A stretch of DNA of 44,761 nucleotides from Chloroflexota bacterium (GTDB taxonomy: Bacteria > Chloroflexota > Dehalococcoidia > Lucifugimonadales > UBA2985): positions 1-44,761 of the forward strand of contig JAQBZZ010000009.1 in assembly GCA_027622595.1 (NCBI GenBank), read 5' to 3'. This document shows positions 23,317 through 32,452 of this stretch, piece by piece. Numbering within the stretch: the stretch's first letter is position 1; each line of letters starts with the position of its first letter. The position numbers were made by a program, and so were the translations under genes. The notes beneath the pieces were generated by a model. That model had not been told where the DNA came from. It did no database searches and saw only the letters and a list, made by a program, of their open reading frames with translations.

Positions 23317-25161
23317 TCATGAGTTTCCCTCCGCCCTCAGCGGTGGCGTTTCGAGGCTGGCAACAGGCGCGACTCCGCTTGTGTTGCCAGCATTTCCCAT
23401 ATTGGTAGTTAACTCCTGGTGGCCGTTGACCTCCGGCTCCTGGGGACGGAGTTGAAGTTCGTAAATCTCCTGATAGGGGCCGGGCACTTGAATCAACTCA
23501 TCGTGAACGCCCTGTTGCACCACCCTACCCTCTTTCATCACAAGTACCGAGTCAGCGTTCCTCACGCTGCTCAGTCGGTGAGCGATGATGAATGTGGTCC
23601 TGCCCTGTAGCACCGTGTTCAGTGCCTGGCGGATTAGGTGCTCTGTCTCGGTGTCAACGCTTGAGGTGGAGTCATCCAGAATGAGGATTGGCGGATTGAG
23701 CAGCAGAGTGCGGGCTATGGCCAGACGCTGACGCTGTCCTCCGGAGAGGGTGACGCCCCGTTCTCCCACATAGGTATCATATCCCTCCGGCATACTCTCG
23801 ATGTAATCATGGAGCTGGGCCAGCTTTGCGGCCCTGATCACATCCTCCATGGACGCGTCCACAGCGCCGTAGGCGATATTCGCACGGATGGTGGAGGTGA
23901 AGATGAACACGTCCTGCTGCACGATTCCCACGTTCTGGCGCAGAGAGGCCAGGGTGACGTCGCGGATGTCGATACCATCGATGGTGACCCGTCCCTGTGT
24001 GACATCGTAGAACCGTGGGATCATGTGAACAACGGTGGTCTTCCCGCTGCCGGGCGCGCCCAGGATGGCCAGCACCTTGGTGCTGGCCACCTCAAAGGTC
24101 ACGTCCTGCAGCACAGGCGACGCTTCGGTATATCCAAAGGACACGTTTTCGAAGCGCACGTCTCCCCTCACCCGCGGCATTACCAGGGCGTTCTGCTTCT
24201 CTTCCACCGGGGACTCGGCGTCCAGCACGTAGAAGATACGCTCACCAGATGACATGGCCCGGGAGAAGCTGTTGACGATCCATGCCGTCATGCGCACCGG
24301 TATTGCCAGCAGGCCCATGTACAGTAGAAAGGCCACGAGTTCCCCTTCAGACATGTGGCCCTCGACCACCTGGCGGCCGCCAAACCATAGGATGACACCC
24401 GTGCCTCCAAGGAAGAAGAAGTTATTCAGCGAGGTGGTGACTGCCTGAAGCCGCTCGGCAGTGAAGCCGTATCTGGCTACCTCCCCGGCGCGGTAGCTGA
24501 ACTTCTCTTTTTCGTACTCCTCGGCGGCAAAGGCCTTGACCACACGCTGGCCAGCCAGGTTCTCCTGAAGCACCGTGTTCAAGTGTCCCATCTCCGTCCG
24601 CTCGGCCATCCAGTTCAGCCGCATCTGCAACATGATGGTGGACGTACGCAGGAGGATGAAGGGAACGAACACAAGACTCATCAGCGCCAGCTTCCAGCTT
24701 GAGATTATCAGGATGACGCTGACGCCTACGATCAGGAGCACCATATAACCCCCGCGGATCACACCGCCCTGGATGAACATCCGAACCCCCTCTACGTCAG
24801 AGGTCGCACGCGACATCAGGTCTCCAGACCTCTGGATATCGTGGAAGGCGAAGCTGAGCCTCTGCAACCGGTCGTAGTAGATGTTTCGGAGGTCGTATGC
24901 AACCCGCTGACCAAGGGACTCCCCAAGGTACTGCTGAGCATAGGCGGCGACGCCCCGCATAATGCTGAGTGCTAGGATGACGAGGGAAAGCACGACAAGC
25001 TGTCTGACCTCACCGGACCTCAGCACCTCATCAATGGCAGTCCCCAGAATTCTGGGGATCGAAAGGGCAAAGGCGGCGACTCCAATTGTGGAGAGATAGG
25101 CCAGCAGGAGTCTGCGTTTGTACTTGAATGCAAAGCCGATAAGACGGCGTAGGATGGACAT
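23317..25161 (-). CDS. ABC exporter half-transporter, subunit A (degenerate ATPase site)
   Basis: The 614-residue protein has six membrane segments followed by an ATPase with Walker A GAPGSGKTT near residue 368 and a perfect LSGGQRQ near 470. Its Walker B reads ILILDDSTSSVD, with Asp in place of the catalytic Glu. This is the pattern of the non-hydrolysing partner in heterodimeric exporters: its good signature completes the partner's active site, while its own site pairs with the partner's altered LSVGQ. It is the first gene of the two-gene unit and is divergent from the prenyltransferase gene. Confidence 0.9.
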   Translation of the reverse strand: MSILRRLIGFAFKYKRRLLLAYLSTIGVAAFALSIPRILGTAIDEVLRSGEVRQLVVLSLVILALSIMRGVAAYAQQYLGESLGQRVAYDLRNIYYDRLQRLSFAFHDIQRSGDLMSRATSDVEGVRMFIQGGVIRGGYMVLLIVGVSVILIISSWKLALMSLVFVPFILLRTSTIMLQMRLNWMAERTEMGHLNTVLQENLAGQRVVKAFAAEEYEKEKFSYRAGEVARYGFTAERLQAVTTSLNNFFFLGGTGVILWFGGRQVVEGHMSEGELVAFLLYMGLLAIPVRMTAWIVNSFSRAMSSGERIFYVLDAESPVEEKQNALVMPRVRGDVRFENVSFGYTEASPVLQDVTFEVASTKVLAILGAPGSGKTTVVHMIPRFYDVTQGRVTIDGIDIRDVTLASLRQNVGIVQQDVFIFTSTIRANIAYGAVDASMEDVIRAAKLAQLHDYIESMPEGYDTYVGERGVTLSGGQRQRLAIARTLLLNPPILILDDSTSSVDTETEHLIRQALNTVLQGRTTFIIAHRLSSVRNADSVLVMKEGRVVQQGVHDELIQVPGPYQEIYELQLRPQEPEVNGHQELTTNMGNAGNTSGVAPVASLETPPLRAEGNS

Positions 25162-25287
25162 GGCCCCTTGAGTGTGCTCCTCGTGAGTTTACTGTCGAAG
25201 TGCCCGTAGAGGGCTGTCGGCAAAAATAATTCCGAGCGTATATTAGCTCTAATACGGGGCAATGTCCAGCGCAGCTGGCTTTTCCTA

Positions 25288-26271
25288 ATGTCAGCGTTGA
25301 CTTTGCTTGTTGAAGCTGGTTATCATCCAGGTGCTATGGCAGAAGCGGAGGGCGTACATCAGGCACGGGGTTGGACCGCCGCCAAAGGTCTCCTTACGTC
25401 CATGCGGCCACGCCAGTGGACCAAGAACCTCATCATCTACTTTGCCTTCTTCTTCACCATAGAACAGGCATGGAGGCTGGATGAGTTGGATGAGGCGGCC
25501 CGCCTCTTCGTCCGGATTACGGCGGCCTTCGCCATCTTCTGTCTCATCACCAGCGCCGTTTATCTATTCAACGATGTCCTGGATGCGGAGAAGGACAGAC
25601 ACCATCCGAAGAAGCGCTACCGGCCCGTAGCCGCAGGGATTCTGGCCCCTTTTCTGGCACTGGCCATAGCGCTGTTTCTTGCTGCCGGCGGGGTGGCCCT
25701 GGCCTTTATCCTGGAACCTCTCTATGCCTGGGTGACGCTGACATACCTGGCCACCATGATAGCCTACTCCGTCTATCTGAAGCGCTTGATCATAATCGAT
25801 ATACTAGTCATTAGTTCTGGCTTCGTTCTGCGGGCGGTTGTGGGTGCGGTGGTCCTTGACGTTACCATATCTCCCTGGCTGTACATCTGCACCACCCTGG
25901 GTGCGCTCTTCCTCGGCTTTGCCAAGCGTCTCAATGAGATAGTCCTGGCGAGGGAGGACGGCTCCCTACAGAGGGATACCCTGGAGGAGTACACACCTCG
26001 CTTTCTGGAGCAGCTCATATCCATCGTGGCGCCGGCTACCCTGGTCTCATACATCCTCTACACCTTCACAGCCGATAACCTGCCGGACAACAATGCCATG
26101 ATGCTGACCATACCCTTCGTGATGTACGGCCTTTTTCGCTACCTCTACCTGGTGCACAACAAGAACCTGGGGGAAAGCCCGGAGCAGATACTCCTGACGG
26201 ACATACCCCTGATTCTGAACATCGTCCTGTGGCTGGCTACCGCGTCGGTGGTGCTGGTGGCGTACAGGTAG
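25288..26271 (+). CDS. UbiA-family prenyltransferase, decaprenyl-phosphate phosphoribosyltransferase-like
   Basis: The 327-residue polytopic membrane protein has about eight to nine membrane spans and the Mg-diphosphate motif NDVLDAEKDRHHPKKRYRP near residues 93-112. The RPRQWTKNLIIY entry resembles the Rv3806c-like subfamily, which transfers phosphoribose from PRPP to polyprenyl phosphate for cell-envelope glycan precursors. That substrate is inferred from overall similarity; another polyprenyl acceptor is possible. ATG 25288 or ATG 25336 could start it, the second lying nearer the conserved part. No partner epimerase gene is adjacent. Confidence 0.8.
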   Translation: MSALTLLVEAGYHPGAMAEAEGVHQARGWTAAKGLLTSMRPRQWTKNLIIYFAFFFTIEQAWRLDELDEAARLFVRITAAFAIFCLITSAVYLFNDVLDAEKDRHHPKKRYRPVAAGILAPFLALAIALFLAAGGVALAFILEPLYAWVTLTYLATMIAYSVYLKRLIIIDILVISSGFVLRAVVGAVVLDVTISPWLYICTTLGALFLGFAKRLNEIVLAREDGSLQRDTLEEYTPRFLEQLISIVAPATLVSYILYTFTADNLPDNNAMMLTIPFVMYGLFRYLYLVHNKNLGESPEQILLTDIPLILNIVLWLATASVVLVAYR

Positions 26272-26343
26272 CTCACGGCGGCTACTCTACCCTTGGATTC
26301 GACTCGCACCATGTTCTCTTAACGTACCAGAAGAACTGTTTTG

Positions 26344-27558
26344 TTACGTTAGTTGAAGCGACTTTGCAGCGATAGCAACAATGTCCTTGCCGATGGCCAG
26401 AGAAGCCGTTGCCCCGGGAGAAGGTGCGTTTCGCACGTGGATGGCGTTCGGGGTCTCGGTGATGTGGAAGTCGTCCGCCATGAGGCCATTCCTCTCCACT
26501 TCCTGTGCACGGACTCCCGCGCCGCCTCTCTCCAGGTGACTCTCGTCGATCTCCGGAACGAGTTGTTGAAGAGACCTGACGAAGGCTGCCTTGCTCAAGG
26601 AGCGATAGAACTCCTGCATTCCCCTCTTCCAGTACCTGGCCCCCATCGCCCAGAAGCCCCGGTAACTCAGTGTTCCCAGAGTCTCCATCACGTTGACGTG
26701 GGTCATCTTGTACCCCTCTCGTGCAAAGGCAAGGACCGCGTTTGGCCCGGCCTCCACGTCGCCGTGGACGGTCCTTGTGAAGTGTACGCCAAGGAAGGGG
26801 AACTCAGGATTGGGCACGGGATAGATGAGGCCCCGTACCAGGTGACGTGCCTCAGGCGAGAGCATGTAGTATTCGCCCCGGAAAGGTATGATTCGTACGT
26901 CTTGCTTGACGCCCATCATACGAGCGACCACGTCGGAGTAGAGGCCGGCGCAGTTGATGAGGTGCCTGGCGCGTACGTCTCCCAGGTCGGTCTCCATGTT
27001 GATGAACCCATCGGCCTGCCGGATGCTCCTGACCCTCGCTCCTGTCACGACCTCTCCGCCGTTATCGCGGAACCTGTCGGCGTAGGCCAGCGTGACCTGG
27101 GTGTAGTCTATGATCCCCGTGTTGGGTGAGTGCAACGCCTTCAGGCCCCTGGCATGCGGCTCCAGTTCCTTCAGTTCTTCGGCTCCTATCATGCGCAGTC
27201 CAGGGACTCCGTTGGCAACCCCACGTTCATACAGCACATCCAGCCCCGCCATCTCCCGCTCGTCTGTTGCGACGATCACCTTGCCGCACAGCTCGTACTC
27301 GATGCCGTTCTCCCGGCAGAACTCCATGAGGGCGCGGCCCCCGGTCACGCAGTTCCTGGCTTTGAGAGAGCCTGGTTTGTAGTAGATGCCGGAGTGAATG
27401 ACGCCGCTGTTGTGCCCCGTCTGATGGGCCGCCAGCTTCTCTTCCTTCTCCACGACACCTATCCTGTACCTGGGGTACTGAATGGACACCTCCAGGGCGG
27501 TGGCAAGGCCGATGATGCCCCCACCTATGATGGCTATATCGTAAGAGTAGTTGTTCAT
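26344..27558 (-). CDS. lhgO: L-2-hydroxyglutarate oxidase, FAD-dependent
   Basis: LhgO oxidises L-2-hydroxyglutarate to 2-oxoglutarate using FAD. The 404-residue protein opens with the dinucleotide motif IIGGGIIGLATA (10-21), followed by the characteristic QTGHNSGVIHSGIYYKPGSLKA block near residue 46, and ends with the FAD-binding NAPSPGATASLAIG segment. It is a member of the DAO superfamily. The gene stands alone; the 235-base gap to the divergent glycosylase gene shows no other gene. Confidence 0.92.
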   Translation of the reverse strand: MNNYSYDIAIIGGGIIGLATALEVSIQYPRYRIGVVEKEEKLAAHQTGHNSGVIHSGIYYKPGSLKARNCVTGGRALMEFCRENGIEYELCGKVIVATDEREMAGLDVLYERGVANGVPGLRMIGAEELKELEPHARGLKALHSPNTGIIDYTQVTLAYADRFRDNGGEVVTGARVRSIRQADGFINMETDLGDVRARHLINCAGLYSDVVARMMGVKQDVRIIPFRGEYYMLSPEARHLVRGLIYPVPNPEFPFLGVHFTRTVHGDVEAGPNAVLAFAREGYKMTHVNVMETLGTLSYRGFWAMGARYWKRGMQEFYRSLSKAAFVRSLQQLVPEIDESHLERGGAGVRAQEVERNGLMADDFHITETPNAIHVRNAPSPGATASLAIGKDIVAIAAKSLQLT

Positions 27559-27793
27559 CGGTTTGGGTTAAAGGCTCATTTTCGGTTCAGCGTACACGGT
27601 TTGGCCACCCCTGTGAAGACGCTCTACTCCAATCCGCATTGCAAGACTAGTGTTTCCCCGGATAGTTCTATTTTCTCATGCTCTATAGCCAATTTGGTTT
27701 CCCCCTTTTGAATAAAGCTAAATTGACCCCTTTGTGCCCTCGTGCTATCATTCGAATAATGAACAATTCGCCTCGGCACTGTTGGTACAAGGG

Positions 27794-28417
27794 ATGGATA
27801 GTCTAGCGCAGATAGACCGGGAGGTCTCGGTATGCACCGATTGCCCCCTCTCCCGCGATAGAAATAGAACGGTTCCAGGGGAGGGGCCGGAGAACGCGGA
27901 GATAATGCTCATTGGAGAGGCTCCGGGTTCCAATGAGGACAAGGAAGGCCGCCCCTTCGTTGGAGCCGCCGGACACTTCCTGGAGCAGCTCTTGGCACTG
28001 GCCAAGCTAAGCCGCAAGGACGTCTACATTACCAACACAGTGAAGTGCCGCCCGCTTAACAACCGCGACCCTCTGCCTGAGGAGAAGGCCGCCTGTCGCA
28101 AGTACCTCGACCGCCAGATTGAGGCGATCTCCCCAAAGGTTGTCGTGACCCTGGGTCGCCACTCTCTGACCAGTTTTCTGCCAAATGAAGCGATAAGCAA
28201 GGTCAGGGCGAGGCCCAGGAGAGTAAATGGGATCACCCTGTTTCCCATGTACCATCCGGCGGCGGCCCTGTACCAGCAAAGCCTTCGTAAAGTTATCGAG
28301 GAAGACATCATGAAGCTGCCCGCTCTTCTCAAGGAGATTTCCTCCGTTCAAGAGCAAGCTCCCCCTGTTCAGCCTGTTCGAAAGGCAACAGAGGGAGAGC
28401 AGCTGAGCATGATATAA
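27794..28417 (+). CDS. Uracil-DNA glycosylase, family 4 (Fe-S)
   Basis: This 207-residue enzyme removes uracil from DNA. Four cysteines suited to a 4Fe-4S cluster are at 14, 17, 85 and 101. Motif A GEAPGSNED (41-49) and motif B HPAAAL (154-159) are typical of family 4 (UDGa, thermophile type). A C-terminal tail of about 30 residues ends EGEQLSMI. The frame extends to GTG 27734, but the family alignment begins near ATG 27794. It is 12 bases upstream of the RNase J gene. Confidence 0.9.
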   Translation: MDSLAQIDREVSVCTDCPLSRDRNRTVPGEGPENAEIMLIGEAPGSNEDKEGRPFVGAAGHFLEQLLALAKLSRKDVYITNTVKCRPLNNRDPLPEEKAACRKYLDRQIEAISPKVVVTLGRHSLTSFLPNEAISKVRARPRRVNGITLFPMYHPAAALYQQSLRKVIEEDIMKLPALLKEISSVQEQAPPVQPVRKATEGEQLSMI

Positions 28418-28429
28418 GGTTTATTTATT

Positions 28430-30088
28430 ATGGAACAGTCTTTGAAAGTCATACCCCTGGGCGGTCTCGGCGAGATCGGGAAGAATATGATGGCATTGGA
28501 GTACGATGACGACATTGTTGTCATAGATGCCGGAGTGCTCTTTCCGGATGAGGGTATGCTCGGCGTAGACCTGGTCATCCCCGATATATCCTATCTGAAG
28601 GAGAACCGGGATAAGGTCAGGGCAATCCTGATTACCCACGGCCATGAGGACCACATCGGGGCCCTGCCATATGTGCTGCGTGACCTGAACGTACCGGTCT
28701 ATGCGCCACGGCTGGCGGCAGGTCTCATAGAGGTTAAGCTAAAGGAACATCGGTCCTCCCTGCCCAACGCCCGGCTGGAAGCGGTGGACCCGGGAGAGCC
28801 GGTGCAGCTGGGTAAGTTTCGCGTGGAGTGGTTCCGCGTTTGCCACAGTATCCCGGACGCCATGGGCCTGGCCATCCAGACTCCACTGGGATTGGTGATC
28901 CACACCGGCGACTTCAAGATAGACCACACTCCGGTGGACGGGCTCCCCACTGACCTCGGCAAGCTGGCAGCCCTGACGGCCAAAGGGGTTCTCCTCCTGT
29001 GCTCAGACTCCACCTACGCAGAGGTTCCAGGCTACACGCCCTCTGAGAGGGTGGTGGGAGCGGCCCTAGAACGGGCGATTTCGGAGGCACCCGGTAGAGT
29101 CCTGGTTGCCACCTTTGCATCACTGATATCCCGCATACAGCTGGTGTTGAATGCGGCGGAAAAGCACGGACGCAAGGTAACCTTCGTTGGTCGTAGTATG
29201 GTGGACAATGTCAACATGGCATTGAAGATGGGCTACATTTCCACCGGCCCCGACGTTATAGCAACGCTTCGGCAGATTAGAGACCTACCGCCGGAGCAGG
29301 TGGTTATAATGACCACCGGCAGCCAGGGGGAGCCGACCTCCGCCCTGGTGCGCATTGCCAATCAAGACCATCGGGACGTCAGCATCATGGCTGGAGATAC
29401 GGTCATAATCTCGGCCACCCCCATTCCGGGTAACGAGACTGTGGTGAGCAAGACCATAGATAACCTCCTCCGTCAGGGGGCTCAAGTGCTGCACGACAAG
29501 ATTGCCCTGGTCCATGTCCACGGCCATGCCAGCCAGGAAGAACTGAAACTGATGCTCAACCTAGTCAAACCAAAGTACTTTGTTCCTGTCCACGGAGAGT
29601 ACCGACACCTGAAGGCTCACGTGGCTCTGGCCCACACCCTCGGCATCTCCAAAGACAATACCTTTGTCATGGAGGACGGCGACGTTCTGGAGATAACTCC
29701 CCAGTTTGCCGAACTGATTGGCAGGGTGACTGCAGGCCCCGTATTCGTGGACGGCCTGCGTGTCTGGGACATGAATAACGTGGTGCTCAGGGACAGGAAG
29801 CTCCTTTCCAAAGATGGCATTGTGGTCATGATCCTCACCCAGGAGAAAAAGACCGGCCGTCTGCTCCAACCGCCCGAGATGGTCTCCAGCGGCTTCATCG
29901 AAATGGGAGATCACGGCGATCTCTCAGAAGAGACGGCCGAAATAGTGATGGAGGCCCTGAACCATGGCAAAGAACAGCCGCTTGAACGTGGGTTCATCAT
30001 CACCAAGGTAAAGGAAACCGTCGGTACATTCCTCCATCAGCGAACAGGTCGGCGGCCTATGATCATACCTGTAGTTGTGGAGGTATGA
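28430..30088 (+). CDS. rnj: Ribonuclease J
   Basis: RNase J is a metallo-beta-lactamase-fold endo- and 5'-3' exoribonuclease for mRNA decay and rRNA maturation. The 552-residue protein has the zinc motif HGHEDH near residues 69-74, the GLGEIGKN opening, the beta-CASP segment (TTGSQGEPTSAL) and the VHVHGHASQEELKLML and PVHGEYRHL blocks. The length is complete. It is followed by ftsK after nine bases. Confidence 0.95.
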   Translation: MEQSLKVIPLGGLGEIGKNMMALEYDDDIVVIDAGVLFPDEGMLGVDLVIPDISYLKENRDKVRAILITHGHEDHIGALPYVLRDLNVPVYAPRLAAGLIEVKLKEHRSSLPNARLEAVDPGEPVQLGKFRVEWFRVCHSIPDAMGLAIQTPLGLVIHTGDFKIDHTPVDGLPTDLGKLAALTAKGVLLLCSDSTYAEVPGYTPSERVVGAALERAISEAPGRVLVATFASLISRIQLVLNAAEKHGRKVTFVGRSMVDNVNMALKMGYISTGPDVIATLRQIRDLPPEQVVIMTTGSQGEPTSALVRIANQDHRDVSIMAGDTVIISATPIPGNETVVSKTIDNLLRQGAQVLHDKIALVHVHGHASQEELKLMLNLVKPKYFVPVHGEYRHLKAHVALAHTLGISKDNTFVMEDGDVLEITPQFAELIGRVTAGPVFVDGLRVWDMNNVVLRDRKLLSKDGIVVMILTQEKKTGRLLQPPEMVSSGFIEMGDHGDLSEETAEIVMEALNHGKEQPLERGFIITKVKETVGTFLHQRTGRRPMIIPVVVEV

Positions 30089-30097
30089 GGAGAGTAA

Positions 30098-32449
30098 ATG
30101 GTTACATGGGTGCTGATGAGCTGGCGTCAGCGGAGACCTATGGGGATTGTTTTTGCCGCGATCGTGGCCATGGGAGTTCTCCTGTGGCAGAGCCCCCAGA
30201 TCATGGATGGCTACGTCTCCACCAGAGACCTGCTGGTCCGCAGTCTGGCCTTTGGTCTCCTGCCGCCTATCCTGTGGGCTGCGGCACTGGCATTGGCATT
30301 TTGGAAAAAACGCTCTCTTCTCAGGAGGCGTTACTGGAACAGGTGGATCGCCACCTTGCTGGCATTTTCCGTGGCTTGGGGCGTTCTGGCCTACTTCTCT
30401 GACTCCACAGGCATCCTGCAAGAGGTTTCTCTGGGAGGCTGGATAGGACAGAAGCTCAAGGGCTCTTCCGATGTAATGGGAGTGTTTCGACTCTTGGGTA
30501 TTGCGGCCTTAGTCGCCGCAGTAGCTTTTCCCAACCACACAGGCAAGCTTTTAAAACGTGCTTTACCCGTGATGAAGCGCATGGCAAAAGCCAGCGGTCG
30601 CCTTGCCAAAAAACCCGAGCCATCGAGTTCAACGGAAGCCGGCAGCAGGAGATTCCCGTTTGCAATGTTCAGGAAGGTCTGGACTAGCCGAAGAGAAGGC
30701 CGTGCCAAGGCCAGGATCACCGTCCAAGATGCCCCAACCCCCCAAATTACTCGGGTGGCCGGGCACCCTGCGGTGAGGCAAAACACGCCCGCATTGCGAA
30801 GGGTCGACAGTGCCGAGCCTTTTTTGAAGCCCCAGAATGCACCTCCTGTTCAGATGCCCGCGCCGGTTACGACGCCCAACTCAACTGCTGAACCCAAGAA
30901 GACGATAACCCGCGAAGTAATAGAACGGTGGGCACTTCCCGCCATTTCCATGCTGACGCTGCCTCCCGTGGGGAGCCATGAGCCGGGCATAGACCAGGAG
31001 AAGACGGCCCACCTCATCGAGACAACCCTGGGAGACTACGGCATCGAGGTGAGGGTGTCCGAGGTGAAGCCAGGGCCTGTCGTAACCATGTTCGGACTGG
31101 TTCCCGGCTGGGTCAGGCGGTCCCGGGATGTGAGGGAGCGGACCTCGGAGGGCAAGTCGGTGGTGGATGAGAGAGGAAGGTCTGTCGTTCGCCGGGTAGA
31201 GGATAAAGCGCGGGTCAAAGTGGATAGCATTGTCGCCAGGGAGAAGGACTTGGCCCTGGCCCTGGCCGCGCCCAGCCTGCGCATCGAAGCTCCCATCCCC
31301 GGTGCATCCCTGGTGGGCATAGAAGTTCCGAATCCCCGGCCTGCCATCGTTACCCTGCGCTCAGTCATGGAGACGGACGCTTTTCGTGCCCTCAGCTCCA
31401 AGTCCAAGCTGGCCCTTGGATTGGGTATGGGAACCGGAGGGGAAGTTGCCGCGGCTGACCTGGCCAGAATGCCCCACCTCCTCATAGCCGGTTCCACGGG
31501 CAGCGGTAAGAGCGTATGCATCAACTCCGTCATCGCCTCAATCCTCATGCACAACTCGCCCTGGGAAACCCGTATGTTGCTCATAGACCCCAAACGGGTG
31601 GAGCTTACCCCCTACAACGGCATTCCACATCTTCTTGCGCCCGTCGTGGTGGAGGTGGACGTAGCCGTGCAGATGCTGAAGGGCATGATTCTGGAAATGC
31701 TGCGACGGTACAAGGTCTTTGAAGAGGCCTCAGCACGCAACATAGAGGGATACAACCGGGGGCGTCCCGTGGAGGATAGAATGCCCCTGGTGGTAGTGGC
31801 CGTCGATGAACTGGCGGACCTGATGATGTCGGCCCGTTACGACATAGAACGCTCCATAATCCGGCTGGCCCAGCTGGGAAGGGCAACCGGCATTCACCTT
31901 GTGGTGGCAACCCAGCGACCTTCGGTCGACGTGGTAACCGGCCTCATCAAGGCCAACTTCCCCAGCCGTATCAGCTTTGCCGTCGCCTCTCAGGTGGACT
32001 CGCGCACCATCCTGGACTCGGTTGGGGCGGAGAAGCTCCTTGGCCGTGGAGACATGCTGTTTCAGCCACCAGACGCTCCCAAACCCAAGCGAATTCAGGG
32101 TGCCTTCATCTCGGATGGAGAGATAGAGGAACTGGTGACGTATTGGCAGAAGCGGCAGGGGCCCCTTCCCCCGGAGATATCCCTTGACATCGTGAGTGGC
32201 GATGAGTCATCCGGGATGCATACCGGAGAGATGGGTGACGAGTTGTTGCAGAAGGCGTGGGACCTGGCCACTCAATACAATCGTATGTCCACGTCGCTTC
32301 TTCAAAGAAGACTGAGGATTGGATATCCCAGGGCAGCCCGCCTGATGGACCTCCTGGAAGAGGAGGGTGTGGTTGGCCCTGGTGAGGGCGGAAAGTCCCG
32401 TGAGGTGCTGGTGGCCAGGGGTGGTGGAAAACAGGACTTGGGGGACTAG
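30098..32449 (+). CDS. ftsK: DNA translocase FtsK/SpoIIIE
   Basis: FtsK pumps DNA through the division septum and helps resolve chromosome dimers. The 783-residue protein has about four N-terminal membrane spans (residues 15-150), a Pro/Ala-rich linker (to about 280), the RecA-like motor with Walker A GSTGSGKS near 465 and the VVAVDELADLMM Walker B near 565, and a C-terminal winged-helix gamma domain (QYNRMSTSLLQRRLRIGYPRA is the 21-residue core of it near 725). AGGAGAG precedes the ATG. It ends three bases before the AccD-AccA gene. Confidence 0.95.
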   Translation: MVTWVLMSWRQRRPMGIVFAAIVAMGVLLWQSPQIMDGYVSTRDLLVRSLAFGLLPPILWAAALALAFWKKRSLLRRRYWNRWIATLLAFSVAWGVLAYFSDSTGILQEVSLGGWIGQKLKGSSDVMGVFRLLGIAALVAAVAFPNHTGKLLKRALPVMKRMAKASGRLAKKPEPSSSTEAGSRRFPFAMFRKVWTSRREGRAKARITVQDAPTPQITRVAGHPAVRQNTPALRRVDSAEPFLKPQNAPPVQMPAPVTTPNSTAEPKKTITREVIERWALPAISMLTLPPVGSHEPGIDQEKTAHLIETTLGDYGIEVRVSEVKPGPVVTMFGLVPGWVRRSRDVRERTSEGKSVVDERGRSVVRRVEDKARVKVDSIVAREKDLALALAAPSLRIEAPIPGASLVGIEVPNPRPAIVTLRSVMETDAFRALSSKSKLALGLGMGTGGEVAAADLARMPHLLIAGSTGSGKSVCINSVIASILMHNSPWETRMLLIDPKRVELTPYNGIPHLLAPVVVEVDVAVQMLKGMILEMLRRYKVFEEASARNIEGYNRGRPVEDRMPLVVVAVDELADLMMSARYDIERSIIRLAQLGRATGIHLVVATQRPSVDVVTGLIKANFPSRISFAVASQVDSRTILDSVGAEKLLGRGDMLFQPPDAPKPKRIQGAFISDGEIEELVTYWQKRQGPLPPEISLDIVSGDESSGMHTGEMGDELLQKAWDLATQYNRMSTSLLQRRLRIGYPRAARLMDLLEEEGVVGPGEGGKSREVLVARGGGKQDLGD

Positions 32450-32452
32450 GCG

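Noticed and set aside
26353-27129. 258-codon open frame opposite lhgO
   Set aside because: Shadow of a strongly conserved oxidase gene.
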